This document shows positions 57,763-64,000 of a stretch of 64,000 nt of DNA, one piece after another (within the stretch, counting starts at the first letter, position 1; each line of letters opens with the position of its first letter). The translations under genes were made by a program, and so were the position numbers. The notes below the pieces were generated by a model. That model was not told where the DNA came from and made no database searches. It was given only the letters and a program-made list of their open reading frames with translations. Origin of the DNA: Streptococcus sp. S1 (lineage in GTDB: Bacteria > Bacillota > Bacilli > Lactobacillales > Streptococcaceae); NCBI RefSeq assembly GCF_034137685.1, contig NZ_CP139418.1, forward strand, positions 1,453,001 through 1,517,000, in the 5' to 3' direction.

Positions 57763-58974
57763 TTAGTTCAATTTGTCTAAGAAGCTTTCACCGATCATGG
57801 CTTTTTCAACACCAAAGTTCTCTGCAATTGTTGCAGAGATATCAGAGAAATGTCCGACTGGAATCACACCATTGCCCTTGAAGGATGGGCTATAAGCCAA
57901 GAATGGGATGTATTCACGCGTATGGTCTGTACCAGCGTAGGTTGGGTCATTCCCGTGGTCTGCCGTGATCATCAAGAGGTCATCTTCACGCATCGCTGCA
58001 ATGATTTCTGGCAAGCGTTCGTCAAATTCATGCAAACAATCGCGGTAGCCGTGAGCATTGCGACGGTGACCGTAAAGAGCATCAAAGTCTACCAAGTTGG
58101 TAAATGAGAACCCTTCTTGGAACTCAGGAAGCCCCATGGTCTTAATCAAGGTATCCATACCGTGGCTATTTGATTTGTTGTGGCCCATATCGTGGTTGAT
58201 ACCAGCTCCGTTAAAGATATCGTTGATCTTACCAACTGCATAGGTATCAATACCTGCTTCGTTCAACTTGTCCAAAACAGTAGGCGCAAATGGTGAAACA
58301 GCCAAGTCACGACGGTTGGCTGTCCGTGTGAAGTTTCCAGGTTCCCCAACATAAGGGCGGGCAATGATACGTCCTAGAAGAGCTGGACGTTCCAAAGTGA
58401 TGGAACGAGCGTATTCACAGATACGGTACAACTCATCCAAAGGAATGATGTCTTCGTGAGCAGCGATTTGAAGCACAGGGTCTGCTGATGTATAAATGAT
58501 CAACTCACCAGTTTCCATTTGACGTGGTCCAAAGTCATCGATCACCGCTGTACCAGAATAAGGCTTGTTAGCTTCACGAATGACCTTACGTCCTGAGAAT
58601 TCTTCAATCTTTGTAATAATTTCTTCAGGGAAACCATTCCAGAAAGTATCAAAAGGTTCTGTAATGTTGAGCCCCATGATTTCCCAGTGACCAGTCATGG
58701 TATCTTTCCCAAGAGAGACTTCTTGCAATTTTGTCGCATAACCAGTTGGGTTGCTTTCAGCTGGCACCGTCTTCAATGGTACTTCACGAGGAATATTTCC
58801 AAGACCGATTTTGGCCATGTTTGGTACATTTAATCCGACGGTTTTAGAGATGTGGCCCAATGTATCAGATGCTCCGTCTGGAACACCTGCATTGACAAAG
58901 TTATTGGCATCCGGTGCAGCACCGATCCCAACTGAATCCAGCACAACTAAGTGCATGCGTTTAAATTTTGACAT
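57763..58974 (-). CDS. deoB: Phosphopentomutase
   Basis: 403 residues, alkaline-phosphatase superfamily. [12 protein letters not shown] provides metal ligands, and DTMTGHWE includes the phosphorylated Thr; [17 protein letters not shown] supplies the remaining metal residues. It converts (deoxy)ribose 1-phosphate to the 5-phosphate, linking PNP products to RpiA. Confidence 0.95.
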   Translation of the reverse strand: MSKFKRMHLVVLDSVGIGAAPDANNFVNAGVPDGASDTLGHISKTVGLNVPNMAKIGLGNIPREVPLKTVPAESNPTGYATKLQEVSLGKDTMTGHWEIMGLNITEPFDTFWNGFPEEIITKIEEFSGRKVIREANKPYSGTAVIDDFGPRQMETGELIIYTSADPVLQIAAHEDIIPLDELYRICEYARSITLERPALLGRIIARPYVGEPGNFTRTANRRDLAVSPFAPTVLDKLNEAGIDTYAVGKINDIFNGAGINHDMGHNKSNSHGMDTLIKTMGLPEFQEGFSFTNLVDFDALYGHRRNAHGYRDCLHEFDERLPEIIAAMREDDLLMITADHGNDPTYAGTDHTREYIPFLAYSPSFKGNGVIPVGHFSDISATIAENFGVEKAMIGESFLDKLN

Positions 58975-59066
58975 ATACTGCCTCTTTCCTTTATTAAACT
59001 AGCTATATTATACCATATCCCTATAAGAAGAGAGCCGTTGATAGATCCGAACCCTCTTAGAGAAAC

Positions 59067-59738
59067 CTATTTTTCAATGATGACAGGGCCATCTGGTGTC
59101 CCTACAATCACTTTTGAAATCATGTTCAAGAATAAACCGTGCTCTACGACGCCTACGGTATGATCCAATTCATTGGCTAGAGCATCTGCATCCTCGATCA
59201 CCTTGAGATCCAAGTCAAGGATGAAGTTGCCTTGGTCGGTTACAAAACGTTGATCACCCGCAAGACGGAAAGCAGGATGGTAACCTTTTTGCTCAAAGTG
59301 ACGGAAGAGATTTTCAGCCCCATATTGCACTACTTCCACTGGAAGTTTGAATGCCCCAAGAGTAGTGACTTGTTTAGATTCATCCACGATCCAAATGCAG
59401 TCTTTTGAATTGGTTGCGACGATCTTTTCCATGAGGAGAGCCCCACCGCCCCCTTTGATCCCGTTTAATTGAGGATCCACTTCATCTGCGCCATCCACTG
59501 TCACATCAACCACTTCGACATCGTCGATAGCCTTGAGCGGGATGCCTAAACTTTCAGCCTGATCATAGGTCACATTCGACGTTGTGACAGCTGTGATCTG
59601 CAAGCCTTCTTCTTTGATGCGACGACCCAATTCAGCCACAAAATAATAAGCAGTTGACCCTGTACCGAGACCGACAATCATGCCGTCTTTGACAAACTCA
59701 GCCGCTTTAATTCCTACCTGTTCTTTTAGGTTTACCAT
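59067..59738 (-). CDS. rpiA: Ribose 5-phosphate isomerase A
   Basis: 223 residues from the second ATG (MVNLKEQVG), 6 nt after [31 protein letters not shown] and [11 protein letters not shown] are the family signatures. Interconverts ribose and ribulose 5-phosphate. First of the rpiA-deoB-DUF1697-punA run. Confidence 0.95.
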   Translation of the reverse strand: MVNLKEQVGIKAAEFVKDGMIVGLGTGSTAYYFVAELGRRIKEEGLQITAVTTSNVTYDQAESLGIPLKAIDDVEVVDVTVDGADEVDPQLNGIKGGGGALLMEKIVATNSKDCIWIVDESKQVTTLGAFKLPVEVVQYGAENLFRHFEQKGYHPAFRLAGDQRFVTDQGNFILDLDLKVIEDADALANELDHTVGVVEHGLFLNMISKVIVGTPDGPVIIEK

Positions 59739-59840
59739 CATAGACCTCCTTTTATATTCTATTACAGTATAGCATATTCTGAAAGAGATTTCACTAATTA
59801 TTTGAAAACCTTTCCAAGTTCTTCTTCCAGAAGCAAAACC

Positions 59841-59869
59841 TTGCCCGTCTGCTGACTTTACGATAGAAT
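59841..59869 (+). promoter_or_regulatory. mnmE promoter
   Basis: TTGCCC, 17 nt, TAGAAT (59864-59869); GGAAAAGAG ribosome-binding site follows. Confidence 0.6.
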
Positions 59870-59899
59870 AGAGATGAATCTACAGGAAAAGAGAATGAC

Positions 59900-61273
59900 A
59901 TGATTACTAAAGAATTTGATACCATTGCTGCTATCTCGACTCCTCTTGGTGAGGGAGCTATCGGGATCGTCCGCTTGAGCGGGACAGACAGCTTTGCCAT
60001 CGCGCAAAAGATCTTCAAAGGTAAAGATTTAAGCAAGGTCGCTAGCCACACGCTAAACTACGGCCATATCATAGATCCAGATAAGAACGAGATTCTCGAC
60101 GAAGTCATGGTTGGAGCCATGCGCTCGCCGAAGACTTTTACCCGTGAAGACATCATCGAGATCAATACCCACGGCGGGATTGCCGTAACCAATGAAATCC
60201 TGCAATTGGTCATTCGTGAAGGCGCTCGATTAGCTGAACCTGGTGAATTTACCAAGCGGGCCTTTCTGAACGGTCGGGTCGATTTAACCCAGGCAGAAGC
60301 CGTCATGGATATTATCCGCGCCAAGACCGACAAGGCTATGAACATCGCCGTGAAGCAACTAGATGGTTCCCTGTCTGACCTCATCAACAACACGCGCCAA
60401 GAGATCCTCAATACTCTGGCCCAGGTCGAAGTCAATATCGACTATCCTGAGTACGATGATGTCGAAGAAGCAACCACTGAGATCATCCGCGAAAAGACCA
60501 GTGAATTTGAAGTCCTCTTGACCAACCTTCTCAAGACTGCCCGTCGTGGCAAGATCTTGCGTGAAGGGATCTCTACTGCTATCATCGGCCGGCCAAACGT
60601 CGGCAAGTCGAGCCTCCTCAATAATCTTCTTCGCGAAGAAAAAGCCATTGTTACCGATATTGAAGGAACCACCCGTGATGTTATCGAGGAATACGTCAAC
60701 ATCAACGGCGTTCCCCTCAAGCTAGTCGATACAGCTGGTATCCGGGAAACCGAAGACATCGTTGAGCAGATTGGTGTCGAACGGTCAAAAAAAGCCCTCA
60801 AGGAAGCTGATCTAGTCCTCCTCGTCCTCAATGCTAGCGAGCCCTTGACCGATCAAGATCGCCAACTCCTTGAGATCTCACAAGATAGCAACCGCATCAT
60901 TCTCCTCAATAAGGTCGACCTCCCAGAGAAGATCGAAATCGACCAACTGCCAGAAGATTACATCAAGATTTCCGTTCTGAAAAATCAAAACATCGATCAA
61001 ATCGAAGACCGGATCAACGCCCTCTTCTTCGAAAACGCTGGGCTGGTTGAGCAAGATGCGACTTATCTTTCTAATGCTCGTCACATCTCCCTCATCGAGA
61101 AAGCTGTTGAAAGCCTGCAAGCGGTCAACGAAGGCTTGGCCCTCGGTATGCCGGTAGACCTGCTTCAAGTCGACCTCACACGCACCTGGGAAATCCTCGG
61201 AGAAATTACAGGAGATGCTGCTCCAGATGAACTCATTACCCAACTCTTCAGCCAGTTCTGTCTTGGTAAATAA
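59900..61273 (+). CDS. mnmE: tRNA modification GTPase MnmE
   Basis: 457 residues. N-terminal folate-binding domain, central helical domain and an inserted G domain with [12 protein letters not shown] (P-loop), DTAGIRE and NKVDLP. The C-terminal FCLGK is the conserved catalytic cysteine motif. With MnmG it installs (carboxymethyl)aminomethyl groups at wobble uridine. Monocistronic, divergent from rpiA. Confidence 0.96.
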   Translation: MITKEFDTIAAISTPLGEGAIGIVRLSGTDSFAIAQKIFKGKDLSKVASHTLNYGHIIDPDKNEILDEVMVGAMRSPKTFTREDIIEINTHGGIAVTNEILQLVIREGARLAEPGEFTKRAFLNGRVDLTQAEAVMDIIRAKTDKAMNIAVKQLDGSLSDLINNTRQEILNTLAQVEVNIDYPEYDDVEEATTEIIREKTSEFEVLLTNLLKTARRGKILREGISTAIIGRPNVGKSSLLNNLLREEKAIVTDIEGTTRDVIEEYVNINGVPLKLVDTAGIRETEDIVEQIGVERSKKALKEADLVLLVLNASEPLTDQDRQLLEISQDSNRIILLNKVDLPEKIEIDQLPEDYIKISVLKNQNIDQIEDRINALFFENAGLVEQDATYLSNARHISLIEKAVESLQAVNEGLALGMPVDLLQVDLTRTWEILGEITGDAAPDELITQLFSQFCLGK

Positions 61274-61299
61274 ATCTATTTTAAGATCCTATACTCTTA

Positions 61300-61326
61300 G
61301 AGACTTTTCTCACGGCGGAAAGTCTC
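61300..61326 (+). repeat. Element R3, internally deleted remnant
   Basis: GAGACTTT directly joined to TCTCACGGCGGAAAGTCTC: only the two ends of the 138-bp element remain, with the end stem intact. Confidence 0.65.
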
Positions 61327-61418
61327 AAATATTTCTTTCAAAATAGAATTAAGTTTACAGCTATAGGATCACTCAGTTTATACAAAAGTAGAAAAACAAT
61401 GTGTCCAAAATAACAAAA

Positions 61419-61452
61419 ATGCGTATGTGTGCAAACATACGCATTCTTTTTT
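61419..61452. terminator. Bidirectional terminator between mnmE and the PrsW-like gene
   Basis: AATGCGTATGT / ACATACGCATT (61419-61429, 61435-61445) with T6 on the plus side and ATTTTTG on the minus side. Confidence 0.85.
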
Positions 61453-61456
61453 GGTT

Positions 61457-62269
61457 TTATTTTCCTTGTTCTAATCGCTCGACGGTTTGATATGCTTGGT
61501 AGATCAGGAAGAGCCCAGTAGCATTCAAGACTGGAATCGCAATCGGCAACTCGGTCACGATTTGTGAGAAGGGTGAATTGCCAACAAAATGGAGTCCAAA
61601 CCCAGCTGCTAAGTATCCCCAGCCCGCTAAACGTAGATCCTTGCGTCCTCTGCTTGCTTGGACAATCAGGAAGAGTCCCAGCATGACAAGTCCTGTGTAG
61701 ACCCAGTGAGACATGGGCGCATTGGCCACACGACCGAGAATCCCTGACACCGTATAAGAGAAACCTTCCGGCAGGTCCTGACGGATATAGGCAAAGTCCT
61801 CCACGATCTGGAAACCAAGACCAGAGGCAATAGCCAAAAGGAAGATCGACTTGATGCGATGGACACTGAACAAATAGAGGACAAAGAAGATCGGAATCAA
61901 CTTAAAGGGTTCCTCAAAGAGGGGAGCCGCGATGGCACTCTCGTACTGGTTCCAAAAGTCGCTATATGGAGCGATTTCTTGAATCATGTCATGGAAATAG
62001 GTATTGGCAAAGCTAGACAACCAACCGGCAACAAAGCCCCCACCTAATAGAGAAAAGAGAACCGGTACCCAAGACAACTTCCACTTCTTAGCAAAATGAA
62101 AGAGGGCCCAGACAGCAGGAAGCGCATAAACCAAGAGGATCAAGGTTGAAAGTCCCACAATCCCGTACTGGCTACCAGACATCCAGCCTTCTGTCAGTGA
62201 TTGGGTCTCATAGGCCAGCCCAATCGCTAGCAAGAGTAAATAGAGAAACAAAATCGATTTGCGTTTCAT
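61457..62269 (-). CDS. PrsW-family intramembrane protease
   Basis: 270 residues from the ATG at 62269 (MKRKSILFLYLL), with AAAGG upstream; the longer frame to 62359 lacks a ribosome-binding site. About eight membrane helices. FEEPFKLIP carries the EExxK motif, and later helices have EDFAYIR and a membrane HWVYTG, the glutamic CPBP/PrsW-type active site. Family members cleave anti-sigma factors or process peptides. Target unknown. Confidence 0.8.
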   Translation of the reverse strand: MKRKSILFLYLLLLAIGLAYETQSLTEGWMSGSQYGIVGLSTLILLVYALPAVWALFHFAKKWKLSWVPVLFSLLGGGFVAGWLSSFANTYFHDMIQEIAPYSDFWNQYESAIAAPLFEEPFKLIPIFFVLYLFSVHRIKSIFLLAIASGLGFQIVEDFAYIRQDLPEGFSYTVSGILGRVANAPMSHWVYTGLVMLGLFLIVQASRGRKDLRLAGWGYLAAGFGLHFVGNSPFSQIVTELPIAIPVLNATGLFLIYQAYQTVERLEQGK

Positions 62270-62384
62270 AAAAGACCTTTCTAAAGTGAAATGAAAAAGG
62301 CTGGAAGCCCAGTCTTTTCTGAGTACTATCATTGTAACAGGATCAGCTTGAAAAAACAATAAACTGAGCTCTCAAATCCAGCTC

Positions 62385-62621
62385 CTACTTCAATACGGCT
62401 AGGATCTGACGAATCATATCCGGATCCCCATCAGGCAAAGTCACTGTTTCAGCATGATCCAAGATCCCTTGGGTAAATTGCGTCATAAACTCCTCACTAT
62501 TGAGTTCATCTGCAGACTGTTGCCAGTGGCTCGGTACAGGATAGATGGTCACTGTCCCATCACCGTTGGATGCATAAGTCACATGACCTTCTGCAGAAAT
62601 AGGAGTAAACAACTGACGCAC
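62385..62621 (-). pseudogene. 78-residue C-terminal gene fragment beside the CRISPR remnant
   Basis: A GTG-initiated frame (VRQLFTPISAEGHVTYAS) without a good ribosome-binding site. The same frame continues upstream (SRLSDFCRDPKDVRQLF) to a TGA about 10 bp from the CRISPR repeat. It looks like the end of a larger gene whose start was lost at the CRISPR junction. Family not recognised. Confidence 0.4.
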
Positions 62622-62660
62622 ATCTTTTGGATCTCGGCAAAAGTCAGAAAGCCTTGATCA

Positions 62661-62696
62661 GTTTTGGGACCATTCGAAACAACACAGCTCTAAAAC
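62661..62696 (-). CRISPR. Single intact type II-A CRISPR repeat
   Basis: 36 nt, on the minus strand GTTTTAGAGCTGTGTTGTTT then CGAATGGTCCCAAAAC. It equals the Streptococcus thermophilus CRISPR3-type repeat as I remember it except one base. No further intact repeat follows; a 30-bp spacer-length segment (62697-62726) separates it from the tracrRNA anti-repeat. Confidence 0.85.
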
Positions 62697-62726
62697 GCAG
62701 TTCTCGCACTGTTGGAGTGTCACCAT

Positions 62727-62830
62727 GTGTTGGAACTATTCGAAACAACACAGCCAAAAGATTATTCTTTTGAGTTAAAATATGGTTATCCATAATCAGT
62801 AATGCGCACCACTAATTCGGTGCTTTTTTT
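62727..62830 (+). ncRNA. tracrRNA-like gene without adjacent cas9
   Basis: Anti-repeat 62727-62754 matches the complement of the nearby repeat at 25 of 28 positions. An inserted hairpin CAAAAG/CTTTTG (62755-62772) follows, then AGTTAAAAT (62773-62781, the part pairing with the repeat start), a nexus-like ATGG-TTAT-CCAT (62782-62793), and a terminator GCACC/GGTGC with T7 ending at 62830. The order and terminator agree with type II-A tracrRNAs. No convincing promoter is visible upstream and no cas gene lies within the window. Confidence 0.8.
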
Positions 62831-62949
62831 GTGTTTATTTTCATCTATCCCTAATTAGTCATTATATTAACTATATTTTACTCCTTCCCTCCTCAAAAAT
62901 CAATTCATTACATGGAGATATTCCATCTATTTTTAACTTGAAATTTACA

Positions 62950-62977
62950 AAGGAACTCGCATGCACGAGTTCCTTTA
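62950..62977. other. Isolated hairpin in the 62.8-63.2 kb gap
   Basis: AAAGGAACTCG / CGAGTTCCTTT with a 6-nt loop; no T run on either side. Apart from this, the tracrRNA-like gene and the R3 element, nothing else was seen between 62.65 and 63.21 kb. Confidence 0.6.
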
Positions 62978-63027
62978 GATAGTGGATATACTCCTTTTTG
63001 TATAACATTCCTCATTTATTTTCTGTA

Positions 63028-63165
63028 GAGACTTTCCGCTGTGAAAAAAGTGCCTGAAACTTAATCGTTTCAGGCACTCGGAATTCTTGAGACCTTAGGC
63101 TCAAGAATTAGTCATGGAACTTCGTAGAAGTTCGCTGACGTCCGTCCTCACCTAAGGAAAGTCTC
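63028..63165 (-). repeat. 138-bp multi-hairpin element R3, copy b
   Basis: On the minus strand: GAGACTTTCC...GGAAAGTCTC ends, and hairpins GAACTTC/GAAGTTC, AATTCTTGAG/CTCAAGAATT and GTGCCTGAAAC/GTTTCAGGCAC. Same length as copy a (38978-39115) with compensatory stem changes. Confidence 0.8.
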
Positions 63166-63215
63166 GAAAGAGGAATTTCTATTCAAATAGAAAATCCCTC
63201 ATCTTCATAAATTTA

Positions 63216-63287
63216 TGTCCCCTGCCGGAATCGAACCAGCAACTACTCCTTAGGAGGGAGTTGTTATATCCATTGAACTAAGGGGAC
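63216..63287 (-). tRNA. tRNA-Arg (anticodon CCT)
   Basis: 72-nt cloverleaf: acceptor GTCCCCT / AGGGGAC, anticodon loop CTCCTAA giving CCT (reads AGG), TpsiC arm CTGGTTCGATTCCGG. It follows rplS and is probably in its read-through region. Confidence 0.92.
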
Positions 63288-63290
63288 CCT

Positions 63291-63325
63291 ATAAAAAAAG
63301 AAGCGAGATTACTCCCGCCTCCTTG
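63291..63325 (-). terminator. rplS terminator
   Basis: GGCGGGAG-TAAT-CTCGCTTC (one bulge) with T7 on the minus strand. Confidence 0.65.
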
Positions 63326-63331
63326 TTCGTC

Positions 63332-63679
63332 TTAACGACGGATTTCTTTAATACGAGCTGCTTTACCTTGCAATGCACGAAGGTAGTACAATTTCGCACG
63401 ACGTACTTTACCGTAACGTACAACTTCAATCTTTTCTACACGTGGAGTGTGTACTGGGAATGTACGTTCAACACCGACACCGTTAGAGATTTTACGAACA
63501 GTGTACATTTCAGTGTGTCCTTGACCTTTACGAGCGATAACAACGCCTTCAAAGATCTGGATACGTTCACGAGATCCTTCGACAACTTTCGCGTGTACAC
63601 GAACAGTGTCACCAGGACGGAATGCAGGGATATCAGTACGAAGTTGACCTTCAGTCAAGCTTTGGATTAATGGATTCAT
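63332..63679 (-). CDS. rplS: 50S ribosomal protein L19
   Basis: 115 residues, full length. Blocks [19 protein letters not shown] and [20 protein letters not shown] are characteristic. RBS AGGAG. Strong codon bias. Confidence 0.97.
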   Translation of the reverse strand: MNPLIQSLTEGQLRTDIPAFRPGDTVRVHAKVVEGSRERIQIFEGVVIARKGQGHTEMYTVRKISNGVGVERTFPVHTPRVEKIEVVRYGKVRRAKLYYLRALQGKAARIKEIRR

Positions 63680-63689
63680 TTTATTCTCC

Positions 63690-63770
63690 TATCTTCGTCA
63701 ATCTTGAGGGACCTCCCTCAGCGGATAAACTGTATTTTTGTGCTTCCATTACGCACAGAAACTATCATAT
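63690..63770 (-). promoter_or_regulatory. Probable L19 leader RNA
   Basis: Between the rplS start and its upstream region the minus strand has GAGGGAGGTCCCTC, a self-complementary segment, in the place where Firmicutes carry the L19 autoregulatory leader. Structure assignment is tentative. Confidence 0.4.
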
Positions 63771-63802
63771 CAGATAATTTCAGGTTTGTAAAGCTCTTTT
63801 CT

Positions 63803-64000
63803 CTACTTTTTCGCAACTTTTTGACCGGAATAAATACTCCACTCTTTTGGTAGGCAATAGGCGATGGCACAAGCAATGACAAAGAAAGGAAGATTGGCAT
63901 AACCAAAGACTTCTCCTCCGATCAAGATCGGTGCGAGCAAGGTCGTCGTCGCACTGCCAAAGACACTAGCGTATCCGATAGCAGCCACGACTAAGACTGG
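63803..64000 (-). CDS. ClC-family protein, C-terminal part
   Basis: Runs off the right edge; 65 codons remain plus the stop. YASVFGSATTTLLAPILIGGEVFGYANLP (written here in part) matches the last helices of ClC chloride transporters, followed by a short tail (WSIYSGQKVAKK). Family call rests on these helices only. Confidence 0.6.
   Translation of the reverse strand, partial: PVLVVAAIGYASVFGSATTTLLAPILIGGEVFGYANLPFFVIACAIAYCLPKEWSIYSGQKVAKK

Noticed and set aside
61457..62359. Longer start for the PrsW-like protein at 62359
   Set aside because: The 30 extra residues are not hydrophobic like the family N-terminus and no ribosome-binding site precedes them, while AAAGG precedes the ATG at 62269.
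62727..62762. Second, degenerate CRISPR repeat closing a two-repeat array
   Set aside because: The match stops after ACAGC, and the following AGTTAAAAT, nexus-like hairpin and GCACC/GGTGC terminator identify it better as a tracrRNA anti-repeat. The array reading is kept only as a possible origin.

Overview
The window looks like a chromosomal segment of a viridans-group Streptococcus (sanguinis/parasanguinis-like). Gene order matches the streptococcal core: coaC-ECF-pgm; relQ-nadK-rluD-pta facing CYTH-prs-desulfurase-DUF1831-DUF4649-rex; gyrA-srtA; parE/parC-ilvE with plsY divergent; leuABCD; pyr genes; and an rpiA-deoB-punA-deoD salvage block. Protein features agree: MutY lacks the Fe-S cysteines, SrtA has the streptococcal TLVTC motif, and GyrA/ParC quinolone regions match streptococcal numbering. 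The species is inferred, not proven.

Layout. 1-8 kb: coenzyme A and pantothenate genes, phosphoglucomutase, MutY, then pta/rluD/nadK/relQ. 8-13 kb: CYTH, a divergent PRPP synthetase, a cysteine desulfurase, Rex and RadC. 13-21 kb: sortase A, gyrase A, lactate dehydrogenase, ribosomal S1, three tRNAs and IlvE under a perfect CodY box. 21-28 kb: parC and parE separated by an ANT(6)-like nucleotidyltransferase, then plsY. 28-32 kb: an overlapping four-gene cluster (SDR, GT21-like transferase, alpha/beta-hydrolase-like protein, GT1 transferase) that looks like an unassigned glycolipid pathway, followed by a frameshifted DUF3290 gene and its DUF421 partner. 33-39 kb: leuABCD with a leucine leader peptide. 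39-51 kb: pyrC, mutX, ung, a membrane glycosyltransferase, and pyrF-pyrE and pyrK-pyrD, each pyr pair behind its own PyrR attenuator. 51-60 kb: LysR, a Sir2-HEPN-deoD translationally coupled set, a ClC channel and nucleoside salvage genes. 60-64 kb: mnmE, a PrsW-type protease, a cas-less CRISPR remnant, tRNA-Arg, rplS and the end of a second ClC gene.

The intergenic DNA is the most unusual part. At 62.66-62.83 kb there is one intact type II-A CRISPR repeat and a tracrRNA-like gene 30 bp away, with no cas gene nearby; the tracrRNA carries an extra hairpin. Four families of dispersed structured repeats occur, three with compensatory base changes between copies: a 138-bp multi-hairpin element, an element placed against the deoD and parC start codons, and a three-way-junction element between pyrE and pyrF. 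A fourth, about 180 bp long, sits at gene ends. A short two-hairpin RNA gene with a consensus promoter lies beside pyrD. Five genes (mutY, plsY, a membrane glycosyltransferase, a LysR regulator and the SDR) have an extended -10 exactly 6 nt before the ATG, which predicts leaderless mRNAs.

No prophage, insertion sequence or intact CRISPR-Cas operon was seen. All identifications come from reading the sequence and from knowledge of the families; no search was run.
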